DNA of 64,000 bases from Cupriavidus basilensis (GCF_008801925.2 NZ_CP062804.1:3100001-3164000); one strand, 5' to 3'. Positions 1 through 9,652 are shown, counted from the first letter of the stretch. Translations and numbers: made by a program. The notes: generated by a model not told the origin, from the sequence alone.

Positions 1-566
1 TTCACGGTCGCCACCGAGATATTGAGCAGGCGGCTCACGGTCTTGAGCGCATAGCCGTGCGACAGCAGGACCAGCACCTCGTACTGGCGCGGCGTGAGCT
101 TCAACATGCGCGCCTCGTCGCGCAGCAGGTCGATGCGGGCGCCTTCCGTCGCCAGTGCCTGCAACGGCGCCGAGGGGTGTGGGGCCGGCTGGCGCCACTG
201 CGCCCCATCGGCCAGCACCAGCCGGATCGCCGCCCCGATCGCCGCCAGCGATGACGCCTTGGGCAGCCACGTGCAGATGCCCCAAGCCAGGTCCGGCGGC
301 AACACGGGCGGTAACGTGCCATCGACCAGCAACAACAGGTACTGCGCCGATAGCACGGTGCGTGCGGTCTCCAGCAACGCGAGCGCGCGATCCTGCGCTG
401 GCGGCAAACCGAGGATCACCAGCCCGATGTCATTCATCTGCCCCTGCAGCATGGCGAGATCGGCCGGATCCACGCAGATCACGTGGCCCAGGCCCTCGAC
501 GCCGCCCAGCATGCGCAGCAGGCCGAGCCGCAAGAGCGAGTTGTCTTCAAGCAGGAGTGCGTTCAT
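1..566 (-). CDS. LuxR/NarL-type response regulator, cut by the window edge
   Basis: DNA-binding response regulator read leftwards off the window; 188 codons are visible and the C-terminal end is missing. Residues 1-120 form a receiver-like domain: the acidic pair E7/D8 and the conserved Lys (K103 in WLPKAS) are present. The strand that should carry the phospho-acceptor Asp reads LVILGLP, with Gly at residue 53. Residues 156-188 match the start of a LuxR helix-turn-helix (LTPRQYEVLVLLSHGYALKTV, then SRLLNISVATV). The ATG at 566 gives a normal receiver start. It is therefore probably a phosphorylation-independent or degenerate regulator. The cognate kinase, if any, lies outside the window. The family call is firm; the target is unknown. 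Confidence 0.82.
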   Translation of the reverse strand, partial: MNALLLEDNSLLRLGLLRMLGGVEGLGHVICVDPADLAMLQGQMNDIGLVILGLPPAQDRALALLETARTVLSAQYLLLLVDGTLPPVLPPDLAWGICTWLPKASSLAAIGAAIRLVLADGAQWRQPAPHPSAPLQALATEGARIDLLRDEARMLKLTPRQYEVLVLLSHGYALKTVSRLLNISVATV

Positions 567-852
567 GACGGCGTGCCTCCCTGCGAGCTGCTGCGTTCCG
601 GTTCCATCTGCTCCCCCTTTGGCAACGACATGCCCATCCAGCTTGGCTGGTATTCGCGGCAACGTTGTCACAGGCAATACCGCAAGCCGCGTGCCAGCGG
701 CAAGGCGTTGAGCGCAGCGGATGCGAGGGGGATTGCGGCAGGGGTGGCGCCGGCCGCAAAGGCAGGCGCCATAACGGCTGGCGGGAGGGCGTGCCGGGCA
801 GGGGGGACCTGGCGGCGCCCCTTGCCAGCCAGCGGCGGGCCGGCTGCATGTT

Positions 853-870
853 ACGCGTTACGTAACGCGT
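853..870. promoter_or_regulatory. 18-bp perfect palindrome, possible operator
   Basis: The sequence ACGCGTTACGTAACGCGT is identical to its reverse complement, with a TTACGTAA core. A perfect even palindrome with no loop suits a dimeric regulator better than an RNA hairpin. It lies in the long gene-free region upstream of the response regulator. The binding protein is unknown. Confidence 0.4.
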
Positions 871-902
871 TCCGTGGGGCAGGTGGGGGCATTCAGGGAG
901 AA

Positions 903-918
903 TGTCAGCTTGCTGACA
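903..918. promoter_or_regulatory. TGTCAGC-tt-GCTGACA inverted repeat
   Basis: Perfect 7-bp arms separated by two bases, 32 bp from the 18-bp palindrome in the same gene-free region. The shape suits a dimeric repressor or activator site for the response regulator promoter. No consensus was recognised. Confidence 0.35.
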
Positions 919-1000
919 AAGCCGGCTCTGCGTTGTCGTGCTGGAAAACACCACGGGCTTCGCTTTGAGTGGCTTCTGGCTAAGCCACCCCTCTCCCCGG

Positions 1001-1024
1001 CCCTCTCCCCATGAGGGGAGAGGG
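1001..1024. repeat. CCCTCTCCCC hairpin, dispersed repeat copy 1
   Basis: Perfect 10-bp arms CCCTCTCCCC and GGGGAGAGGG around the loop ATGA. Related elements occur at 17527-17551, 49573-49600 and 56001-56020, always between genes. It lies downstream of nothing convergent, so a terminator role is not obvious here; a dispersed palindromic repeat family is the simplest reading. Confidence 0.6.
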
Positions 1025-1130
1025 AGTAACAGCCGTCGTCATGGCGCGCGGCTTTGGCCCGTTCGGCGGCTTCGGCTAGTGCTCCTGGCCTGTCGGCGTA
1101 CCGAGCGTCTTGCATTGCTGTGCGCCAACC

Positions 1131-2708
1131 TCAGTTGACCCGCCGGTTGTACCCTTCCCAATATGGCTCGCGCAGCTTCCTGCGCAGCAGCTTGCCGGAG
1201 GGGTTGCGCGGCAGCGCATCGGCAAACTCGATGCTCTTGGGGATCTTGTAGCCGGCCAGCCGCTCGCGCGCCCACGCCACGATGCTGTCGCGATCCGGCG
1301 CCTGCCCGGGACGGGGCACGACAATGGCCTTGACCGCCTCGCCCCATTTTTCGTCGGGCACGCCGATCACGGCCACATCCGCCACCTGCGGGTGGCCATA
1401 GATCGCGCTCTCGACCTCGGCGGGATACACGTTCTCGCCGCCGCTGATGATCATGTCCTTGACCCGGTCGTGGATGTAGACATAACCCTCGGCATCGAGA
1501 AAGCCCGCGTCGCCGGTGCGCAGCCAGCCGTCGGCGTCGATGGTGCGTGCGGTCTCGTCGGGCTGCTTCCAGTAGCCGGCCATGTTCTGCGGCGAGCGGA
1601 TCATCAGCTCGCCGACTTCGCCCGGCGGCAGGCGCCGGCCTTCCCAGTCCACCACCACCACTTCCACGCCGGGCAGCGGCTTGCCGGCGGCCCGCATGCG
1701 CGGCACGTCGTCGGTAGTGTGGTCTTCCGGCGGCAGCGCCACCACCGTGCCGGTGGTCTCGGTCATGCCGTACTGCTGCGCAAACCCGCAGCCGAAGACT
1801 TCGATGCCTTCGCGCAGCAAGGCGGCCGGAATCGGCGCCGCGCCATAGAGCAAGGTCTTCAGGCGGGAGTAATCGATGCTGCGCGCGCGCGGATCGCGCA
1901 GCACGAACTGCATCGCCGCGGGCACCAGGAACAGCTTGCTGACGCGCTCGCGCTCAAAGAAGTCCAGCACCGCGCCGGGATCGAAATCGCGCGCCACCAC
2001 GCCCTTTGCCCCCGCGAGCAAGCTGCGCAAGCCCCAGCCCGAGCCACCGATGTGCGCCACCGGCATGGCCACCAGCGAGACATCGTCGTCCGTCCAGCGC
2101 GACCAAGGGATATCTTCGCGCTCGCTGGCCTCGGTGCCGGCGGTCAGGTTGCGGTGGGTCAGCATGGCGCCCTTGGGGCGGCCGGTGGTGCCCGACGTAT
2201 AAAGCTGCAGCACCACGTCGTGCGCAGCGGGCTGGTGCGCCGGTGGCGTGGGCGCCTGCGCGTCGCGCCACGTCACATAGGCGGGCCAGTCCGGCTGGCC
2301 GCCTTCCATGGCGATCACCTCGCGCACCAGCGGCAGCGTGGGCAGCAGCTTGCGCACCAGGTCTACCGATTCCGGCCCCACGAACAGCAGCGCGGCATCG
2401 GAGTGGCCGACGATATAGCCCACCTCCGGCGGCGCCAGGCGCCAGCTCGCGGGCGCCATCACGGCGCCCATCTTGGCTGCCCCCAGCAGCAGCTCGAAAT
2501 AGTGATCGCAGTTCTTGCCGATATAGCCGATGCGGTCGCCGGGCCCGACCCCCGCTGCAGCCAGCGCCTGGGCGACACAGTCGCTCTGGCGGTCCAGCGC
2601 CAGATACGTGGTCAGCCTGCCTTCGAAAGCATAGGCCACCGCATCGGGCCTGCGCTGCGCGAAGTGGCGCAGCGCATGCGGCAGTGTGGTCAGGTAACTG
2701 AAATCCAT
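1131..2708 (-). CDS. AMP-forming acyl-CoA ligase (fatty-acid/4-coumarate ligase type)
   Basis: Activates a carboxylic acid to its CoA thioester through an acyl-adenylate; cytoplasmic. The 525-residue length is normal for the family. The P-loop TSGTTGRPKG is at residues 171-180, followed by the YGMTETTG adenine motif, the LRTGDAGF hinge region and the C-terminal catalytic Lys in PRNPSGKLLRRK. The ATG at 2708 has AAGGAGAC just upstream and begins the conserved N-terminus; longer in-frame extension was rejected. It follows the SDR gene by 64 bp on the same strand and is probably cotranscribed. Substrate cannot be read from sequence; a medium- or long-chain or aryl acid is possible. Confidence 0.9.
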   Translation of the reverse strand: MDFSYLTTLPHALRHFAQRRPDAVAYAFEGRLTTYLALDRQSDCVAQALAAAGVGPGDRIGYIGKNCDHYFELLLGAAKMGAVMAPASWRLAPPEVGYIVGHSDAALLFVGPESVDLVRKLLPTLPLVREVIAMEGGQPDWPAYVTWRDAQAPTPPAHQPAAHDVVLQLYTSGTTGRPKGAMLTHRNLTAGTEASEREDIPWSRWTDDDVSLVAMPVAHIGGSGWGLRSLLAGAKGVVARDFDPGAVLDFFERERVSKLFLVPAAMQFVLRDPRARSIDYSRLKTLLYGAAPIPAALLREGIEVFGCGFAQQYGMTETTGTVVALPPEDHTTDDVPRMRAAGKPLPGVEVVVVDWEGRRLPPGEVGELMIRSPQNMAGYWKQPDETARTIDADGWLRTGDAGFLDAEGYVYIHDRVKDMIISGGENVYPAEVESAIYGHPQVADVAVIGVPDEKWGEAVKAIVVPRPGQAPDRDSIVAWARERLAGYKIPKSIEFADALPRNPSGKLLRRKLREPYWEGYNRRVN

Positions 2709-2772
2709 CAGCGTCTCCTTCTCTCGGTCCTGCTGCATGCGCGCGTCCTTTTTATTGTTGTGAACTGCCGGA

Positions 2773-3555
<783 letters not shown>

Positions 3556-3868
3556 CTTGTCTCCGCGTTGTCTTGATGTGTGTTGATGATGTGTGTTGAA
3601 TCTGTGCTGAACCATTGCCCGCATTCCCCGTTCCCCATCGGCGCGCAGCGCTGCGCCTGGGCGGGATGCCGGAGCCCGGCGAGCCGAATAAAACGGGCTT
3701 GCCAGCGTGGTATGGAGATTCAGGGATGACGGCGCGCAACGCATCGTCCGAAGCGACGAATGCATGACAGCACATCAAGCACATGGGAGCGTGAGCACGC
3801 CTGCGCGCGGCGCGAATGCTGCCGCCCGCGGGCAGCAGCATTGGCCACTTGAAGAATACGCGGCCTGT
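3556..3868. other. 313-bp gene-free region
   Basis: It contains the SDR leader with its tandem repeat next to 3555 and presumably the promoter of the SDR-ligase operon. No further gene or clear terminator was seen. Open frames crossing it lack family similarity. Confidence 0.5.
3574..3599. repeat. Tandem 13-bp repeat upstream of SDR gene
   Basis: TGATGTGTGTTGA is repeated twice without a gap, 19 bp before the start codon at 3555. In transcript sense it reads as a CA/AAC-rich, G-poor leader. Comparable short repeats sit before several other genes in this window. Confidence 0.7.
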
Positions 3869-4114
3869 CTAGCGCCGCGTTGCCAGGTGATACAGCGCCA
3901 GCAGGATCACGGCACCCAGCACGGCGCCGACAAAGCCGGCGGACTGGCCAGGGCGGTACCAGCCCAACGCCTGCCCGAGGAAGGTCGCTGCGAGCGAGCC
4001 GACGATGCCCAGGCCGGCGGTCAGGAAAAAACCGCTTGGCCCGCGCCCGGGCGCGAGCAGCCGCGCCACCAGGCCGGCGAGAAAGCCGATGAGAATCATC
4101 CAGATCAGGTGCAT
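3869..4114 (-). CDS. GlsB/YeaQ/YmgE-family small membrane protein
   Basis: An 81-residue inner-membrane protein of the transglycosylase-associated family. Three hydrophobic segments are visible (about residues 3-17, 25-45 and 55-77), with the family signature PGRGPSGFF and GIVGSLAATFLGQ. The family is linked to stress responses but its molecular role is not settled. ATG 4114 has AGGAGG upstream. It lies 31 bp downstream of the secreted-protein gene on the same strand, so the two may share a transcript. Confidence 0.85.
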   Translation of the reverse strand: MHLIWMILIGFLAGLVARLLAPGRGPSGFFLTAGLGIVGSLAATFLGQALGWYRPGQSAGFVGAVLGAVILLALYHLATRR

Positions 4115-4145
4115 GTCATGCCCTCCTGGCGGCGCTTCGCGCGGC

Positions 4146-4547
4146 TCACTTGCATGCCTTGCCGTGATCCGCGTGGAAACCTTGCGCGGTGGCGTCGGCT
4201 TCACTCATATAGGCGCCGTTCTTGGTCTTGCCGTAGTACTTCGTGCCCGGGCAGTGATAGACCTTGGAAGACTTGTTGGCCCATACCTGCCCAGGGCCGC
4301 CACCCGGTACCGCGGCGGCGGCGGGCGCGGCCGGCTTGGCCATCGGCATGGAGGCTGCGGGTGCGGCGGGCTTGGCCATCGGCGCGGCAGCGGCGGGAGC
4401 CGCGGGCGTGGTTTGAGCGCGCGCCAGGTGCGGGACCGAGGCGATGAGCGCTGCGGCCAGCAGCATGGGCAAGCCGATGCGCCGGCCAAACGCGGCGGGC
4501 GAGGCGGTAACGGCGGTAACAGCGTTCAAGGCTTTCATAGCATTCAT
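4146..4547 (-). CDS. Small secreted Ala/Pro-rich protein with Cys-containing C-terminal domain
   Basis: A 133-residue exported protein of unknown function. The N-terminus has a basic start ([10 protein letters not shown]) and a hydrophobic stretch ending in ARAQ, consistent with a signal peptide cleaved near residue 45. Next come imperfect repeats built on [10 protein letters not shown], which look like a flexible linker. The C-terminal segment, about residues 85-133, is compact and carries [28 protein letters not shown] and a final KAC, giving two Cys that could form a disulfide. Similar tails occur in small secreted proteins of Burkholderiales, as far as I recall. ATG 4547 has GCAGGAG upstream. 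Confidence 0.7.
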   Translation of the reverse strand: MNAMKALNAVTAVTASPAAFGRRIGLPMLLAAALIASVPHLARAQTTPAAPAAAAPMAKPAAPAASMPMAKPAAPAAAAVPGGGPGQVWANKSSKVYHCPGTKYYGKTKNGAYMSEADATAQGFHADHGKACK

Positions 4548-4872
4548 GACAGGCTCCTGCGGTAACAATGCCATTGGGACAACGAAACGACAGGGCTGCA
4601 TACAGCCGCAACCCGACCGACACGCAATACCTCACTCAACGGCCCGCACCGTCACTCCGTTGACCGCAAGCGGCCGGCACGGGCTCGCTGCCATGGTACG
4701 CCTGCTGCACGCCACCCGCTGCTGCTGCCATGCAACACGCCTTGCCGGGTGCCCTGCGCGAGCGGCAACGCCGATTGCGGCGCCGCACGAATCCACGGCG
4801 TGTGCGGTATCCGCAATGCGCTACAGTGTCAAGCATCCCCCGGGGTTGCCCGGCTCTCTCTACCCGCATGAG
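4548..4872. other. Divergent promoter region between secreted protein and MscS genes
   Basis: A 325-bp gap between two genes that are transcribed away from each other, so both promoters should lie here. I saw no strong inverted repeat or convincing -35/-10 pair. Confidence 0.4.
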
Positions 4873-7218
4873 ATGACGCTCGTGATCAGGTCCCAATTCA
4901 CATTACCGGCCGCATGCCGGCCACGCGCACTGCTGTCGATGCTGATGCCGATGATCTGGCTGGCGCTGGCCGCGCTTGCAGCGCAGCCAGCACTGGCGGC
5001 GCCGGCCGGACTGGCCTCGCTGGCGGCGGTCGTCAAGGCCGAGTCCGCGCCGGCCTCGCAGCCCGCGGCCAGCGAGCCGCTCGCGCAATCGCTCGACCAG
5101 CTCATCACCACGTTGCAGAGCGACAAGGACCGCAAGGCCCTGGTCGACCAGTTGCAGACGCTGCGCAAGGGCATAGGCGGGGCCAGTGCGGCGTCGGCGC
5201 CACAACCCGGCCTGCTCGGGGCGCTGGCCGAGGCGGTCGACCATCTCGATACGTCGCTCGGCAAGGACAAGGGGCCGTGGCACTACTGGCGCTGGCGCAT
5301 CAATTTCGCGGGCGAGGAGTGGCTGGCCGCACTGACCATGAACGGGACGCGCTCGCCCTGGCAATCGGCACGGGAGTTCTCCACCGTGCTTGCGGCCTGG
5401 TTCTTCGCCGGATGGCTGTTGCGCGAGGCGGTGAGGCGCGTGCGCAACCGGCGCCTGCAGCCAGCGGTACGCCATGAACTGCCCGCAGTGCCGTCCTGGA
5501 TGGACGTCGGGCTTTACATGCTGCGCAGGGTGGCGCCGTGGGTGGTGGCCTTCGCCCTGGCGATGCTGCTCTCGAGCGGTATGTTCGGTCGCTCGCCCGC
5601 CAGCATGGCCGGCATGGTGATTGCCTATTCGGTGGTGGCCGGCGCCGTGATGGGCGCGGTGTGCCAGGTCATCTTTGCGCTGTTTACCTCGGCGCACCGC
5701 GCCCACGCGGTGCGCGACCTGCTGCTGCACTCCCGCAGCCTGCTGTTCACTACCGGCGCGCTGGCGGCGCTGGGCGACGTCACGACCGAGGCGCGCGTGA
5801 TCGCCTCGCTTGGCGCCAACCTGTCGGCGCTGATCTCCACCGTGGCCAACATCGCCGCGGCGTTGCTGATCGGCGCCTTCACGCTGCGCTTTCGCCGGCA
5901 GATCGGCCAGATCATCAGCAACCGGCCGCTGGCTTTCCGCCAGGAGCATCCCGCAATCATGGACCTGTTGCGCCTGGTAGGCGCGAGCTGGCACCTGCCG
6001 GTGCTGGCGGTAGTGGTAGCCTCGGTGGCCGGCACGCTGCTGGCCACAGGCTACGCAGACATCTTCCTGCGGCGCACCGTGGCCTCGGTAGCGCTGTTCG
6101 TGGCCGCGCTGCTGCTAACGCTGATCTCCGGCCGCTCGCCCAAGGCCACGCACCGCGCGCCACGCTTTCGCGACCGCCAGCGCTCGGCCTACCTGGCGCG
6201 CTTCGCGCGCTTCGCGACAGCGCTGGTGCGGGTGGTGATCTGGTTCGCCTACTTCGAGCTGGCCAGCCGGATCTGGGGTATGTCGCTGCTCTCGGTGATT
6301 GAATCCACCGCGCTCGGCAAGCGCATCGGCGAGGCCGTGTTCAGCGTGACCAGCACCGTGCTGCTGTCGTGGCTGCTGTGGCTGCTGATCGATACGGCCA
6401 TCACCCAGACGCTAACGCCCGCGCACGGCCGCGGGCAGGCGCCCAGCCTGCGCGCCAGGACCATCCTGCCGCTGGTGCGCAATGCGTTGTTCGTCGCGCT
6501 GCTGGTCATCACGCTGATCGTGGTGCTGGCCAACCTCGGTGTCAACGTGACGCCACTGCTCGCCGGCGCCGGCGTGGTCGGCCTGGCCATCGGCTTTGGC
6601 GCGCAAAGCCTGGTGCAGGACCTGATCACCGGGCTGTTCATCGTGGTGGAGGATTCGATCGCCATCGGCGACTCGGTGGAGGTGCCCGACCATATCGGCA
6701 CGGTGGAGGCCATGACCATCCGCACCGTCAAGCTGCGCGACGGCAAGGGCGCGCTGCATATACTGCCCTACAGCCAGATCAAGGCCATCAAGAACATGTC
6801 GCGCGGCTATGCCTTTGCCGTGTTCAACATCGGCGTGGCGTACGGCAGCGACCTCGACCAGGCCATCGAGCTGATCCGGGAGACCGGCGCCGAGGTGGCG
6901 CGCGATTTCCGCTACGCGCGCAACCTGCTTTCCGGGCTCGACATCCTGGGCCTCGATCGCTTCGACCCCAACGGCTCGGTGGTGCTGGCCCAGTTCAGGA
7001 CCCGCCCGCTGACCCAGGCGGAAATCACGCGCGCGTTCAACGTGCGGCTCAAGCGCAAGTTCGACCAGCACGGCATCAGCATGGCCACGCAGCGGGTGAC
7101 GGTGCAGGTCGAGGGCGGACTGGGGCTTCCCCCGGCGCAGGACGCGCAGGCCTCGGAGCTGGCAGCCGGCGCCGGGGGCGCCGCTGCGCTTTCAAAGGGT
7201 GCGCCCGGGCCAGGCTGA
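4873..7218 (+). CDS. Large MscS-family mechanosensitive channel (YbiO-like)
   Basis: Inner-membrane channel expected to open under osmotic down-shock. With the ATG at 4873 it has 781 residues, close to E. coli YbiO. Order: signal peptide ending near ALAAPAG, a periplasmic region of about 150 residues, several transmembrane helices, then the conserved MscS core. The core shows the glycine/alanine-rich pore helix (LLAGAGVVGLAIGFGAQSL), then LVQDLITGLFIVVEDSIAIG and the beta domain. The C-terminus is a hydrophilic extension. Starts further upstream in frame exist but lack a signal-peptide context; no strong ribosome-binding site is visible. It is monocistronic and divergent from the secreted-protein gene. 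Confidence 0.88.
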   Translation: MTLVIRSQFTLPAACRPRALLSMLMPMIWLALAALAAQPALAAPAGLASLAAVVKAESAPASQPAASEPLAQSLDQLITTLQSDKDRKALVDQLQTLRKGIGGASAASAPQPGLLGALAEAVDHLDTSLGKDKGPWHYWRWRINFAGEEWLAALTMNGTRSPWQSAREFSTVLAAWFFAGWLLREAVRRVRNRRLQPAVRHELPAVPSWMDVGLYMLRRVAPWVVAFALAMLLSSGMFGRSPASMAGMVIAYSVVAGAVMGAVCQVIFALFTSAHRAHAVRDLLLHSRSLLFTTGALAALGDVTTEARVIASLGANLSALISTVANIAAALLIGAFTLRFRRQIGQIISNRPLAFRQEHPAIMDLLRLVGASWHLPVLAVVVASVAGTLLATGYADIFLRRTVASVALFVAALLLTLISGRSPKATHRAPRFRDRQRSAYLARFARFATALVRVVIWFAYFELASRIWGMSLLSVIESTALGKRIGEAVFSVTSTVLLSWLLWLLIDTAITQTLTPAHGRGQAPSLRARTILPLVRNALFVALLVITLIVVLANLGVNVTPLLAGAGVVGLAIGFGAQSLVQDLITGLFIVVEDSIAIGDSVEVPDHIGTVEAMTIRTVKLRDGKGALHILPYSQIKAIKNMSRGYAFAVFNIGVAYGSDLDQAIELIRETGAEVARDFRYARNLLSGLDILGLDRFDPNGSVVLAQFRTRPLTQAEITRAFNVRLKRKFDQHGISMATQRVTVQVEGGLGLPPAQDAQASELAAGAGGAAALSKGAPGPG

Positions 7219-7541
7219 GTCGCTACGCGGCTCGCAAAGCGCACGCAGAAACGGGTACGCTTCGCGCTGCCATCGCCCGTTTCGCAGGCATTTCAGCGCT
7301 GAAATAATTTTTAATAATTACCCAGGCGACATTCCCTGTTTGCGAAGTTATGCTCGCATGCGCATAATGCCGCCACACGGTAACGCGCAGCGCTGACATG
7401 CCCGGCATGCCGGGGGCCTGGCGCCGTCCGGTGGCAACCGCCACTTCGGAGCCGGCCACAGCGAGCCAGCCGTACCGCTACCAGCGGGCCAATAAAAAAA
7501 GAGCAAAGCAGGATCGGGCGAGAGCCACCGGGGAAAACACT
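7219..7541. other. Gap with palindrome and AT-rich tract
   Basis: It separates the MscS gene from the LuxR regulator. A 16-bp palindrome (7290-7305) is followed by an AT-rich tract. No gene is supported; the in-frame upstream extension of the LuxR gene is judged noncoding. Confidence 0.5.
7290..7312 (+). terminator. Palindrome plus T-run, weak terminator or operator
   Basis: ATTTCAGCGCTGAAAT is a perfect palindrome, followed directly by AATTTTT. It is about 70 bp after the MscS stop codon, so an intrinsic terminator with a 6-bp stem is possible. The stem is short, and the AT-rich neighbourhood could equally be a promoter/operator for the LuxR gene. Confidence 0.4.
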
Positions 7542-8696
7542 ATGGGCGAACATCCGTCGGCGGATGAAGACTTCCATCGTCTGATCGATTCGATCTACGA
7601 GTCGGCGCTTGACGTCACCGCCATGCCAGCCGCGCTGGATCTCTTCTCCCGCTATACCGACATCGAAAGCCCGCATTACCTGGTCTGGGACAAACTGTCC
7701 GGGCAAGCGCGCCTTGGCGTCACCCCGCATGGCTGCTTCCCGGCGCAGGGCACCTACGTGCCGGAAGGCCTGCATGCGCTGGCGAGCCTGCCCAGGCGCG
7801 CGCTCGCGGGCGATCACCCTGGCGACCCGCAGGACGGCGCACCCTGGCGCGCGCCGGCGCATGGCGCCGACCTGGCGCATGGCGTGCGCCTGCTCGATAC
7901 CGCCGAGGTCTGCGTGCTGATGGGCGGCACGGACCGGGGCGGCCGGCTGGATACCGGTTTCGACGGGGCGCAGGGCTCGAGCCACCGCGGCAAGCGGCTC
8001 GCGCGCGTGCTGCCGCACTGGGCCCGCGCCGCGCGCATGCAACAGCGCAACTTCGAGTTGAGCGGCCTGGCGGCCCTTGGCCTGGCCGGGCTGGATACGC
8101 TCGACTTCGGCGTGATGGTGCTGCAGGCCGATATGCGCGTGCGCTACGCCAATATCTGGGCCGAGGCGCTGGTGCGGGCCGACAGCCAGCTAGCGCTGGA
8201 AAACGGCATGCTCAAGGCTCACGACCAGACCCTGCACGCCACCCTGCACAAGCTGCTCGACCGCGCCATGCAATCCCGCGGCGGCGAGGCGGCGGCCGGC
8301 TCGTGGATGCACATCACGTCGGGTGGCCAGCCGGTACCCATCATCGTGCTGCCGCTGGTGGCCCGCCAGCCGGTGGAAGGCCCGTGGCAACTGCCGTTCG
8401 CGATGGTGCTGATGGGCAATTCGGAATCGCGCTCGGTGCTCGACAGTTCGGTGCTGACGTCGCTGTTTGGCCTGTCGCGCAAGGAAAGCCTGATTGCCAT
8501 CCGCCTTGCCGCCGGCGAAACCCTGGCCGAGATCGCGGACCACGAATTCGTCTCGCCGCACACGGTGCGCGTGCATATTCGCGACATCCTGCGCAAGACC
8601 GGCACCCATCGCCAGAGCGAGCTGGTGCGCCTGCTGCACCTGCTGCCGGGCGTGGCACTGGAGCGCGCCGGCGCGGCGCGTGGCGCGCGCGCCTGA
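7542..8696 (+). CDS. LuxR-family transcriptional regulator with PAS-like sensor region
   Basis: A 384-residue transcription factor. Residues 1-180 have no recognised motif. Residues about 185-300 resemble a PAS-like fold (FGVMVLQADMRVRYAN, then ENGMLKAHD). The C-terminal 65 residues are a LuxR helix-turn-helix (FGLSRKESLIAIRLAAGETL, EIADHEFVSPHTVRVHIRDI). No receiver domain is present, so it probably senses a ligand or partner directly. ATG 7542 begins the conserved part; the ribosome-binding site is weak. It converges on the LysR gene with only 9 bp between stop codons. The target is unknown. Confidence 0.8.
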   Translation: MGEHPSADEDFHRLIDSIYESALDVTAMPAALDLFSRYTDIESPHYLVWDKLSGQARLGVTPHGCFPAQGTYVPEGLHALASLPRRALAGDHPGDPQDGAPWRAPAHGADLAHGVRLLDTAEVCVLMGGTDRGGRLDTGFDGAQGSSHRGKRLARVLPHWARAARMQQRNFELSGLAALGLAGLDTLDFGVMVLQADMRVRYANIWAEALVRADSQLALENGMLKAHDQTLHATLHKLLDRAMQSRGGEAAAGSWMHITSGGQPVPIIVLPLVARQPVEGPWQLPFAMVLMGNSESRSVLDSSVLTSLFGLSRKESLIAIRLAAGETLAEIADHEFVSPHTVRVHIRDILRKTGTHRQSELVRLLHLLPGVALERAGAARGARA

Positions 8697-8705
8697 TCCG
8701 CTGGC

Positions 8706-9596
8706 CTAGGCGACCACGGTGCTGGCGACCTCCAGCAGGCGCTGCACCTGCCGGTCATCGCTATCCGTGGACGTGGCCAGCGCGATGCCGATGCGCGCCG
8801 CCGGCCGCGGGCTGGCCAGCCGCAGGAAACGCACGCGCCGGTTGATATAGCGCGCCGCCACGCTGGGCACCAGCGCCACCCCCAGGCCGCTTTCCACCAG
8901 GCTGACGATGGTCTGCACCTGCACCGCCTCTTGCGTCACACGCGGCACGAACCCGGCTTGCTGGCACAGCAGCATGGCGATGGCCTGCAGGTTAGGCACC
9001 TCGGCGCTGGGATGCATGATGAAGGGTTCCCCGGCGAGCGCCTTGAGCGCAATCGCGTCACGCTCGGCAAAGCGGCTATCGGCCGGCACCGCCGCCACGA
9101 ACTCGTCGTTCTCCAGCGGCATCAGTGTGTAGCCTCCGCTGTGCAAGATAGGAAAACGCACCAGCCCGGCATCGAGCTGATGGCGCTCGATCCGGTCCAG
9201 GATCGACGCCGAGGTGGATTCGTGCAGGATCAGCTCGATCCCCGGGTGCGCGGCCCGAAACGCCGGGATCAGCTTGGGCAGCAAGGCGTAGGTTGCCGAG
9301 CCCACAAAGCCCACGCGCAGTGCGCCGCGCTCGCCATGCGCCGCCGCCAGCGCCGCCGCGCGAGCCTGGCCGGCATGGAACAGCGCGCGCCGCGCGTCAT
9401 GCAGCGCGGCTTCGCCAGCCTGGGTCAGCCGCACCCCGCGCGAGGTACGCACGAACAGCGGCGTGCCGAGCGCGTCTTCGAGCTTACGGATCGAGATGGA
9501 CAGCGGCGGCTGCGCCATGTGCAGGCGCTCGGCCGCGCGGTGGAAGTTGCCGGTTTCGGCCAGGGCGACGAACTGCTGAAGTTGACGAAGGTCCAC
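8706..9596 (-). CDS. LysR-family regulator of the adjacent CoA-transferase operon
   Basis: A 296-residue LysR-type regulator. The N-terminal winged helix-turn-helix begins VDLRQLQQFVALAETGNFHR and continues AAERLHMAQPPLSISIRKLE. A typical periplasmic-binding-protein-like effector domain follows. The start appears to be GTG at 9596, because no ATG is in frame between it and the upstream region. It is transcribed away from the CoA-transferase gene, with 156 bp between them, the classical arrangement for a LysR activator and its target operon. Two palindromic sites lie in that gap (9612-9628 and 9641-9652). The inducer is probably an acid or CoA ester handled by the operon. Confidence 0.87.
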   Translation of the reverse strand: MDLRQLQQFVALAETGNFHRAAERLHMAQPPLSISIRKLEDALGTPLFVRTSRGVRLTQAGEAALHDARRALFHAGQARAAALAAAHGERGALRVGFVGSATYALLPKLIPAFRAAHPGIELILHESTSASILDRIERHQLDAGLVRFPILHSGGYTLMPLENDEFVAAVPADSRFAERDAIALKALAGEPFIMHPSAEVPNLQAIAMLLCQQAGFVPRVTQEAVQVQTIVSLVESGLGVALVPSVAARYINRRVRFLRLASPRPAARIGIALATSTDSDDRQVQRLLEVASTVVA

Positions 9597-9611
9597 GCTG
9601 ATGTCCGCATT

Positions 9612-9652
9612 GATATCTGGAGGATATCGAATCCTAAAAATCTAATATTAGA
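9612..9652. promoter_or_regulatory. LysR-type operator candidates
   Basis: GATATC-tggag-GATATC (9612-9628) contains the T-N11-A pattern of LysR sites. TCTAATATTAGA (9641-9652), a perfect 12-bp palindrome, lies one to two helical turns further. The pair sits in the divergent gap between the LysR gene and the CoA-transferase operon, as expected for recognition and activation sites. Confidence 0.5.

Larger units (their letters stand above)
567..1130. other. 564-bp gene-free region with palindromes
   Basis: No convincing gene lies between the response regulator start and the end of the acyl-CoA ligase; the open frames here are GC-driven. It holds an 18-bp perfect palindrome (853-870), a 7-2-7 inverted repeat (903-918) and a CCCTCTCCCC hairpin (1001-1024). 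The first two could be operators for the leftward response regulator gene, about 285-350 bp upstream of its start. Confidence 0.6.
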
